Positions 41,732 to 50,730 of a stretch of 64,000 nucleotides of DNA are shown one piece after another (within the stretch, counting starts at the first letter, position 1; each line of letters begins with the position of its first letter). Origin of the DNA: Saccharomycopsis fibuligera x Saccharomycopsis cf. fibuligera. Taxonomy: Eukaryota; Ascomycota; Saccharomycetes; Ascoideales; Saccharomycopsidaceae. A program made the translations under genes and the position numbers. The stretch spans positions 1,302,001 through 1,366,000 of the forward strand of contig CP012821.1 of NCBI GenBank assembly GCA_001936135.1. Direction: 5' to 3'. A model generated the notes under the pieces. The model saw only the letters and a program-made list of their open reading frames with translations, was not told the origin of the DNA and did no database searches.

Positions 41732-42865
41732 ATGCTCATAGCCATTGTCCCTGAAGCCATTATCTTTGGCCTTTTAACTTTTTCACCACTAGCTTTAGTC
41801 GAAGATGCTACAGTGGCATCACCACAACAATTACAAACTATCTCAGGAAGCAATCATGGTTCCACGTCTAACGGAAAAGCTTGACTACAGAATTCAAAGA
41901 ATTTCATATATCCCATATATCGAATTGGCCTTAGGTAACGATAAACAAAAAGTTCCTGTAACCATTAATATTGCTGATCCGCCCCAATTAGGTTCCTGGT
42001 GAAAATACATAAAATATTGGCCAAGAACGCAGAGGAATCCCAGAATCTAACGTTCAGTGACTTATTTAACTGTGAAAAAGCCGAAATACCTAGGAAACCA
42101 ATATGCAAACAATTTGATTGGAGCATACAAGGGCAATAAAGTCAGGGTGGCAGCAAATTTTGGAATAGCCATAAACACTACCCAGACTTCTGGCGTGCTT
42201 GAGCTTGCTTAAGGTGCTGGGTAACATACATCAAACGAATATGGTTCACTTTCTAATCACTTGAAAATAATGTAATTAGCAAAAACTCGGTTTCTGCGCG
42301 TCTTGGCTCTTCTTTAACACCAGGAGTAAACCAGGCGTCGTTCGTTTTGGGGGATCTGAAGCTGATCAAGCTGCAGGAACTTTAAAGTGTGTTTCTCTTA
42401 AAAGTAACACGCATCATGAAGTTAAAATGGATGGCCTTCAATTTTGTACATCAAAGTTCAACTCTGTTTTCTATTCGGTGCTTAATTGTGGTGTTCCGAC
42501 AAAATAACTTCCGGAGGAGGATATGTATTTTTTATCAAGTCGAAAGTTCAAAATCAATTCTCAAAATCAAGTTGTGGTTGATTGTGGTCATAGAAAGAAT
42601 AAATTGAATGTAGATGTGTGATTTTCTGGCACTAAAATCACAATACCTGGATCATAATTGGTAGGTAAAGTCAATGCTAATAATGAAGCTGGATACATGT
42701 GCTTTTAGAAAGTCTTACCCCATGAATCCAATGAACCAATTCTTGACACTCCCTTTTTCGAAGCTATTTTTGCCTATTTCGATTTTGATGAGAGCAATTG
42801 GATTGGCTAACACCAACGATGCCTTGAACTATTATATGACACAGAAGACCTATTCTAGCTAGTTG
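41732..42865 (+). pseudogene. Aspartyl protease pseudogene (pepsin family)
   Basis: Decayed pepsin-family protease, recognised by an ordered series of fragments in different frames. First comes a signal-peptide-like start (MLIAIVPEAIIFGLLTFSP), then PYIELALGNDKQKVPVTIN, which precedes the position of the first catalytic Asp. The usual DTGS is lost: the sequence reads ADPPQ. Next are a NAFIQY-like segment YANNLIGAYKGNKVRV, SGVLELA (family S-G-[I/V]-L-G-L-G), ENNVISKNSVSARLGS, and a C-terminal LDTPFFEAIFAYFDFDESN near 42745-42800. Stops and frameshifts occur throughout. It is a relative of the secreted protease type, not a copy of the intact gene at 21203-22759 in composition. Confidence 0.8.
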
Positions 42866-43245
42866 CCAAGTTAGCTCAGTTTGCCATAGAATTATTTACT
42901 TTATGTATTGCAATTGCAAAACTAATGTTTCACAGATTCTACTTTTATTTGAAACAGTTTCATTTATTTGTAATGCAATGTTAAATCTGTGCTTTAACTG
43001 ATGAATAAGTTAGACTAATGGTGTGGTATAGCAAAAACTGCAGAACATATGTTTCAATTAAAAAACAGTGTGTGGTCTAATAATAATGTTTCTTCAAAAG
43101 GTTTGTTTCTGAACAAAAAATTTTTGAATGATCCAGTAAGCAAGTTCGCAACGACCCTATTGTATTACCGGCATGGTGTAGTATTAAGAACAAAGAGTAT
43201 GTCATTAGTCAACTAAGCAAACAGTGTGTCGGTTTTCCGGTTAAA

Positions 43246-43276
<31 letters not shown>

Positions 43277-43420
43277 GTGGATACAAAGGGCCCATTTGCA
43301 TCACTGAAAGCAACTTCGAGGAAAGCACAGGATTACTTGGGGATAGCAACATTCAAAAGAACAAGCTACAGCAAATGTACAGAGAATTTCGGCGGGTTCC
43401 ATCCTTAGAAGGCGATGGGA
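42866..43420. other. Intergenic region
   Basis: AT-rich, with a T run of 27 at 43250-43276. A 60-codon frame running through the poly-T (43226-43408) is not supported. Confidence 0.5.
43250..43276. repeat. Poly-T tract
   Basis: Twenty-seven consecutive T. Confidence 0.9.
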
Positions 43421-43591
43421 TCAGGAGCTTTGCGATGAAGGATTCAGTTGACGAACTGGAACGTTGGGGCGGAAAGTGTTGAAGTGCTCCATGTCCAGCA
43501 TAGAATACGGTATTACTGCCTCTACTGAGCCGTCGGGCCAGGGAATTTGGAAATGCCTAATGGGCTGTGCCTTAATGGGATCTGCGGCCAT
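43421..43591 (-). CDS. Possible small protein of 56 residues
   Basis: An ATG-started frame encoding a Pro-rich, non-repetitive peptide that begins MAADPIKAQPIRHFQIPW and ends NPSSQSS. Its amino-acid mix looks like a real globular protein, and local composition is less AT-rich than the surroundings. It would be divergent from PEF1, sharing a 360-bp upstream region with a CACGTG box at 43671-43676. I do not recognise it; it could also be a fragment of a dead gene. Confidence 0.4.
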   Translation of the reverse strand: MAADPIKAQPIRHFQIPWPDGSVEAVIPYSMLDMEHFNTFRPNVPVRQLNPSSQSS

Positions 43592-43949
43592 ATCCAAACT
43601 CTTTTAAATGCTGATCAAGATGAATATTCGAGTGAACGCGCATGTTGAGCAATCTGTGCGATAGGAAATACACGTGACAGTTCTTCTACTAAAATATTTT
43701 TTGTTTTGTTCTGGTGGGAGCGTCTTAGCGTTTGAGACATCCAACAGCCATCCTCTTAAACACTACTTCAATTCTTCCCATAAATAGTGCTCAAGACATA
43801 CCACTCGCACCCTTATAATTCAGCTTTTGCTTGCTATATTTTACTGTATGCATTAGATACCGTTCGCTACATCACTAATTTTTCTACTGCATCACCCTTT
43901 TTTTTCAATTAAAGATTAATTTTTTTCAAGACAACCGCTAGCGAACAAT
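43592..43949. promoter_or_regulatory. PEF1 upstream region
   Basis: Spacer upstream of PEF1 and, divergently, of the small frame at 43421-43591. A CACGTG E-box lies at 43671-43676. Pyrimidine-rich DNA precedes the PEF1 ATG. Confidence 0.4.
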
Positions 43950-45489
43950 ATGTCTCGCCCAAGAGGAGGCACGGACGAATTGGTGGTACGTATACTTACC
44001 TTTACTTACCCTTCACCATCACCATAATACTCTTCTTCCTTTTTCGGAAACTGATTCACTGTTCACCGGTCTGGGCTTGGACGCGGGGCTTATACTGCCA
44101 CTGCCCGCTCTGATTTCGGCATTGTCAGCTTTTTTCTTTTCCCACTCTAGTTATATAATGAAATCGTTGTATCATTTATCGGGTGAAGAAATACTAACCG
44201 AAACTTGATAACAGGTGTTCCCTACTCCAAAAGAAGCATTTGGTAGGGCTGCTCAGCACCAGCGACAGCAACAACAACAACAACAACAGTACATGCAACA
44301 GGCCAGACAGCAGTCAAGGCCACAGAGGAAACCACCTCCAGGGCTGCATTCAATGATTAATGGCCATAGCCATAGCCATGCTCATGTTCAACACCAGCAG
44401 CAGCCGTTACAAGGTCTGGCTACTTATCCACAAGCACATACATCGCAAGCTCAGCAATTCAACCCAAGGCCAATTCCATCAAACTATACCGCGCAGTCTG
44501 CCATTCCATCAAATGCTACTGGCTACCATCATGGACATCCTCACCAACCTCAACAACCGACTGCGGCAGCTCCTACTCGTCCTTTACCACAGCAACGAGT
44601 ACAGCGAGTGGCTCCTGCTCCTCCCCCTCTCCATCCAGTTCAACGTACGAGGCAAGCTTCTTCTCCAATAATCCAACTGCCTTTATCACCAATGAGCACT
44701 GCAGCACAATCAATCCCTCAGCAAATGACACTGCCAAGGGCTCAACCAATTGCACAACCAATTGCCCCACAAATGACTCAACCTGTTTACCAGCAACAAG
44801 TTTATTCTTCTCCTTCTGCTACTGCTGCTCAGCAAATAATTCCCCAGCCAGTTCAACAGCAGAATCAATATGTCAATGGATCAATGGATGGCTCTGTTCC
44901 ATTGTATCAACAGCAGCCACCTCAGGAAATTCGCCAGCCAAATCCATTAGCTCGTCAAGACACCTCTGAAGCAGAAAGATTAGAAATGCAACTTCGTGAG
45001 CTTTTTAGCAAAGTTGACCGTAATCATTCTGGTGAATTAAGTGAAAAAGAACTTGCTTTAGCTTTGTATAATACTGACAAAACTCAGTTTCAAGCATCTA
45101 CCGTTAAAGTAATGATTAAATTGTTCGATAAGGACGGATCGGGCACGATAGATTTCCGCGAATTTTACCATTTATGGAATTACATTTCTCATTGGAGAAA
45201 AGTGTTTGCCGTATATGACAAGGATAAAAGTAATACTATTACATTTAGCGAGTACCAAGAGACTTTGAAAAGTTTTGGGTATCGATTGCCTACGGATACA
45301 GTTTTATTTGTTTTCCAAAAATTCAGTCATGGCGGTGGTGGAATTTATTTAAAGTTTGATAGTTATGTTGAAAGTCTTATTTGGCTTCTTAGATGCACTA
45401 ATTCATTTAAAAAATTTGATTCACAAGAAACGGGGGTGGCAGTGTTCCCATTTGATAAGTATATCCAAGAGATTTTGGGATTCCAATAA
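43950..45489 (+). CDS. PEF1: Penta-EF-hand calcium-binding protein
   Basis: A 436-residue calcium-binding protein of the ALG-2/sorcin (penta-EF-hand) family. Exon 1 is 43950-43985 (MSRPRGGTDELV). The intron is 43986-44214, with donor GTACGT, branch site TACTAAC near 44192 and acceptor ACAG. Exon 2 is 44215-45489. The N-terminal ~260 residues are Gln/Pro/His-rich and disordered. Five EF-hands follow; the best loops are DRNHSGELSEKE, DKDGSGTIDFRE and DKDKSNTITFSE, while the last two are degenerate, as usual in the family. S. cerevisiae Pef1 is involved in polarised growth and cation homeostasis. In-frame CTGs fall only in the disordered part (for example 44344), none in the EF-hand domain that I decoded. 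Confidence 0.92.
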
Positions 45490-45834
45490 GCTGGCAGCGC
45501 TAACTTATTGTCTTCTTTGTTATTCTATATTTTTATTTTATGCTATTTTAGCTGCTGACTCTTTTTGCTACTATTTGAATATTTCGAGTCTAAGAGTAAC
45601 TTTGCTAGTGAAACGTGACATTAGCTTATAATATTTTGCAAATCCAACTACATCTAAGGACTTCTGTGACTTTCATATGTTGAAGATGGATTATACTATA
45701 ATGCTTTTTCTGTTATTAACAAGTTCTGTTTTCTTACTGTTTATATTTTTTATCATGCTAGCTTTTCTATCTCTCTATTTGATATTCTTTATGGCTCACA
45801 ATCTTTTGCTCTATTATACTATTACCACTAATTC

Positions 45835-45871
<37 letters not shown>

Positions 45872-47106
45872 GTTTCGATAATGTCTGATCGTGGAAACTC
45901 TTTGCATATTATATATCATTGTTTTTGTATTTCACAGCTGATATTCTGCTTTTTATTGGTTTGTTTTCTATTGGTTTGTTGTATTTTGATTTTTAATGTG
46001 TTTCTAAATAAGTATTGAATTGTAAATATTGATTTGTTTGAAAAAATATGCATCAATAGCAATTCAATAACCATTATGTATCGCAATAATGAATGAAACT
46101 AGTAACAGTTCTGTATAATAGAAAAGTTAAAAGAGTATGCTATTAAAGTTCACTTTTGAATTTCCAAACTTACAGGCTATAAATATCACATTTAACTATG
46201 ATGCTGTTGAGTTGCTCAAATATCTCATTTATTTAATGTTTAGTCATGATCAGCCACACAGGTGAGGAAGTTGGTGGAGTATTAGGATTCGCAACCTTCG
46301 TTTTCTCTATATGATGGTAATTAAATCCATAATATCAATGTATTTTATTTGGTAAGTATTAAATATGCCCTTTCTCTTTAAGTCATTGATTGGGTACCAT
46401 TATTTACAGCAAAACCGGATTTAAAGAAAATGTTTGGTCATTCATAAAGTAGTGGCAGGTTGAATTAATGGTATAGCATGATAATCTTTCCCAGAGAAGC
46501 AATGAATCTGTTAACTTATTTCATAAACATGTCATCATATAAATGGACGTCACTTTAACCTTTTTTCTTCACAATAAGAACTGCTGAACGGCTTTGAAAT
46601 GCTCACGCCTAATTCCTGTCATTCTTCAGACAAGATTCTCCTTATAATATGCAAGCATTTAGATTTAACCGATATCAAAACAATCTCAAAAGTTGTTTAA
46701 CAAGCGAATGTCGTCTAAAATTTTATGAAAAATTCTTTTTATGACAACAAGGAGCCATGTTTATGTTGCATCTAAAAAAAAAAAATATTAATTCTATATT
46801 AGGTAGCATAAATCTACAAAATACTGGCCTAATTCTCTTTCTAAATACCCACTGTAGGTGCGTGCACATTTGTAACGATAACAGTTTGGAAATGTGCATG
46901 GACCCTCATAAATGTTGAATATCAATCCCCTTTGGATTTCAAAAAATAGACAGAGCTAGTTATTCCTGTCTTTAAGTTGTTTTATCGCTTATAAAACAAA
47001 AACAAAAAAAAAATGGAGTATTACAGGCATTTTTAAAAAAGGTTCTAGTTATATCCCAGAGAAATATAGAAGCAGGTGTATAATCTACACCTTCATTTTG
47101 TTTTGC
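45490..47106. other. AT-rich intergenic region
   Basis: About 1.6 kb with a T run of 33 (45836-45868). Open frames here are T-rich chance frames. No RNA or gene is seen. Confidence 0.5.
45836..45868. repeat. Poly-T tract
   Basis: Thirty-three consecutive T downstream of PEF1. Confidence 0.9.
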
Positions 47107-48410
47107 ATGACTTTTGATAACTTGAATGCTACTGGTGCTTTGACATCTTCCTTTTCAATCGTTGAACAATTTGACACTTCAATCACCACTTTTTCATGGG
47201 GTGGTGTTATGCTTTGACATTAGGAACTTTTATTATTTTTCTGGTTAATTAGCAAATGTGATAGGTGTGCATACGCTTTTTCTAATAAGCATATCGTCTA
47301 TGTATAACTTATTCTTCATAACAGCAGCAATTAAACGTTCAATTACAATGGTTGTATTTAGAGCACTTAAAAGTACTTTTGCTGCTGCTTTGGTTTCTAG
47401 TGGGTATGATTTAACTGTAAACTATTTATGCGGACCAACATTAAGTAAAGCAGCTAGAACTAATTCACTAACTTCAAATTTTGGTCTCCGGAGACCCTTG
47501 GAGTCGCAATTACTTTAACATATATTGGATACAAAGAAGGTTTCTACTTTACTTTTTTAAAGTCAGTATTGTGTTCATTTGTGCCTTACGTAATAATCAT
47601 TCCTGTAAAAGAAATTGGGAGCCACAAAGTATTAAAATTTAAAAACTTGGACTTTGCTGGTGTGACAATGCATGTTATTGGTTTATTGCTACTATTCTTT
47701 TTTGGGCTCACTAAGAATGGCGTTAATCGGAATTCACCAAATATTTATGTTACTGTTCCTATTGGTGTTGTGTTGATAATAATGATGATGTTGTCTGAAA
47801 CTGTATATTTGCGTACTTATGAAAACAAATACCAAAATAAAGTGGCATTGTCTAACTCCAAATTCGGAGAATAAGGTAAATTTAAGAAAAGTGCTACTAA
47901 TGGCATCGATACTGGTGATACTAAATGTCTCAACACTATGGAAAAGAAGACTGGTGACTTTCTGTAGAGTTAATGTTTCCAAAAGAAGTCTTTATTATTA
48001 CGAACTTTTTTCCTAAATTTTTTTTTTGGGGAGTTTTTAGTATGTCTCTTGTATTGGTTCTATGTCAATCTAAGTCAATATTAATACAATATCATATATT
48101 TGCGGAATATAACTCTGCTTTGCTCTCTTCAATCAAAGTGCTTCCAATTTCTTTCGGTCTTGTTTTGCCTGTTTTGCTTTTCAGAAAAGATAGTGAAGTT
48201 TGCTATAATTGAAGTCTTTATAATTTTGTCAGTTTTGGTACATCTTGAATGCTCAATCCGGATATTAAGATTAGATTATAAAATAGACAAGAAGCTCCAT
48301 TACATTTACAGGGTGGTGTATGTTATATTTCAAACCGGTAAATTTCTGTGGTTATCGCTAGTGCCACTGCTTCTTGTATTTTCAGTGACCCTTCTGTCAT
48401 AGCACCCTTC
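47107..48410 (+). pseudogene. Major facilitator transporter pseudogene (ATR1/DHA2-like)
   Basis: Fragments of a multi-spanning transporter in consistent order but several frames. They start with FDNLNATGALTSSFSIVEQF and FSWGGVMLTLGTFIIFSG, then VIGVHTLFLISISSMYNLFF, then EGFYFTFLKSVLCSFVPYVI, LDFAGVTMHVIGLLLLFFFG and ALLSSIKVLPISFGLVLPVL. The helix-loop pattern and the LD-x-x-G helix after a charged loop are typical of 14-TM drug:H+ antiporters such as ATR1. At least one in-frame stop (after GGVML) and multiple frameshifts show it is dead. The subfamily is a best guess. Confidence 0.72.
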
Positions 48411-49337
48411 TGATAGACTACAATTTCTGCTAGAATGGATTTCGAGAGTTAAAAGTAGTAGTAGTGTGTGCTCAAAGTTGCGATCGCCACAGTATATTTG
48501 AAGCATTTACTTCCCGGCTCTTTAATCAAAGATACTTAAGGCGGCTGATTATTTTTTAGAACTTGTATTGTTTCTTGGTGAATGAATTTATGTGTTTGCT
48601 CAATTCATTGATTTCTGCCTATTGGGTGAGTTAGTTGCTTGTCGCTCTCCCGTAACCGTTTGGAATACTTAATAACTTCAACAAAATTATTGCGCTTTAA
48701 AGAAGCAAACGCTGCCTCTTCACATTAGCTGTGTGTTTCACCATGATGTGCTTATTGATCTCGGTCAATATCAAAAAATTGCAATGCAGATGTTGTTAAA
48801 GTTGGTGCTGCCACTACGGAATTATCAAAAAGAGCCATTAAATAGTACTTAATGGTTGAACGAAGTCCATAAGATATCTTTATGGTCATTTAAAATTGAC
48901 TGTTATTTTGGTTGTAGCTCAGATTGTCCATTTCTAGTCGGTGTAGCCACTTTAACTTTACATCACTGTGACACTTTTTCGGCTCGTTTAGATCAGAGCT
49001 AAAAAGACAAACCCGAAGATAGCTGAAGGTTGGAAATTTAATTTTATACTTTTACCAGCTAAGTTCTAAGATTTACGCTCTGTAAATGATAGTAAAATCT
49101 CTTCTATCCTCGTTATCTTGAAGCCGGGGCATGTTGTGAAAATTTCCGGGTGACCTTTTTCATCCAATAATTCGAGAAAAGGCTGCGAAGCCGCAGACAA
49201 CACGAACGAAGATGAAGAAAAAAAAAAAAAAATTCAAGTCCAATATAAGCCAATAGTGCCAGAACATAGAAACAACCACAATAACTATAGCATACCTTCA
49301 CCACTCCCTTCACAGCATACCTATACAGATTAGCACC
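48411..49337. other. Intergenic region upstream of eIF3k
   Basis: No supported gene. The 5' part may still contain eroded transporter sequence. An A-rich stretch lies near 49219-49232. Confidence 0.45.
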
Positions 49338-50186
49338 ATGGATAATACACTTACAGCCGTTCCCTCTCAGAGACCATCTTCTGTCACTGAGATTTTGACC
49401 ACTTTAAAAAGGTACGACGTGTCGGTGATCAAGGACTTAGAAGATTACCTTAAGGTCCAGTGTGAAGAAAATTTCATCGACGTCAATGCAAACTTGGCTC
49501 TTTTGAAATTATACGAATTATCCTCTGAATCACTTACTGAAGAAAGAGAAGAAGCTACCATCAATATATTATTGTTGGGATTGACCAATTTTTATAATGC
49601 TGATTTTGAACTCTACTTGCATTTGCTTCCAATTTATGTGTTGAGTGATGTTTCCAAGATCAAGAATATAAGCCAAGATGATGCTTCGATAATTCAATTT
49701 AGCGATTCTGTGAGAAAATTGAAAGAATTGTACGTTTTGTTGACTTCTGCCAAATTCACTGCTTTCTGGAACTTGGTAAAGAATGAAGATTCTTATCAGG
49801 ACTTGATCTTTGACTCTTTCTTGAGCAATACATTTGAAAACAGTATCAGAAATTTAATTTTGAACTTAATCTATAAAGGCTACACCAACGGCAGCTTGCA
49901 AATAAAATCCAAAATTAATTCTACTTTATTGCAGGAGTACTTGAACTTGTACGATGACGACTTCGAAAAATTCATTGGCACCAAGAAATTCTTCCAGATC
50001 AACGGCAGTCATGTGTTGATCAACCATGATGAAGATTTAATTAGACAAGAAACTGACGGCAAGAGCAATGATGATGAGGAAGCTAGATACATTTCCTCGA
50101 CGAACACCCACAATTCAATTGTCAGTAGCGAAAATATCAAATTTGACAAATTGTCCAAGTTGATTGAAGACAGTCTTCAAAAATAG
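49338..50186 (+). CDS. Translation initiation factor eIF3 subunit k
   Basis: A 282-residue protein matching eIF3k, a small PCI/winged-helix-type subunit of the eIF3 octameric core. Supporting segments are the N-terminal RYDVSVIKDLEDYLKVQCEE followed by NANLALLKLYEL, an ILLLGLTNFYNADFELYLH block, AKFTAFWNLVKNED and the helical FENSIRNLILNLIYKGY. The order and spacing fit the family (animal proteins have DLEANLAVLKLYQ and ALTNLPHTDF at the same places). A charged C-terminal extension of about 60 residues is extra. S. cerevisiae has no eIF3k, so retention in this budding yeast is informative. The gene for eIF3c starts only 544 bp downstream on the same strand. Confidence 0.8.
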   Translation: MDNTLTAVPSQRPSSVTEILTTLKRYDVSVIKDLEDYLKVQCEENFIDVNANLALLKLYELSSESLTEEREEATINILLLGLTNFYNADFELYLHLLPIYVLSDVSKIKNISQDDASIIQFSDSVRKLKELYVLLTSAKFTAFWNLVKNEDSYQDLIFDSFLSNTFENSIRNLILNLIYKGYTNGSLQIKSKINSTLLQEYLNLYDDDFEKFIGTKKFFQINGSHVLINHDEDLIRQETDGKSNDDEEARYISSTNTHNSIVSSENIKFDKLSKLIEDSLQK

Positions 50187-50730
50187 ATTTATTGATTGGT
50201 TGATTCATTTTGTTTATGATCTTCGATAATATAAATTAGCCCCCTGTTTTGTTCGTTGTATTTGCTTATTTTTGACTATGTTTTATGATGTAAGAGAACT
50301 ACGCAATTTACATTAATTTACTTGGTTCCGCGATTCGGTTGGTGTGCGAAATTGCAATGCTGCCCAGAAACTGTATCTAATAGATACACGCTGCAGATCA
50401 GGAGTATTCTAATAGACTACTTCGTATACCTATATTTTATATCCGTGTCATACTTTTACCAGCTATTACTCCAGAGTTCTTGGGTGGTGCTTTGATGATT
50501 GTAAATCGACAGACTATTAAGACTGAAATTTTTAAGTTACCCGTCCGACGCATACAGAAAAATTTTTTAAATGTTTGGGCAAAAGTGGAAAAATCAAAAA
50601 CTGCCAAAACGAAGAAAAAAAAAGTTGGGCGCGGTGTAGCAAAATTAACTAATCAGTTGTTGCAACCCCCAAGCAGATTATCTCTGATAATATTACTCAG
50701 ACATTCAAAGAACCATACACGTTAGCAAAC
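50187..50730. other. Intergenic region between eIF3k and NIP1
   Basis: The spacer holds the eIF3k terminator and NIP1 promoter. An 81-codon frame at 50480-50725 is Lys-rich and unsupported. Confidence 0.55.

Noticed and set aside
50480-50725. An 81-codon frame just upstream of NIP1
   Set aside because: Lys-rich chance frame in the NIP1 promoter, without family features.
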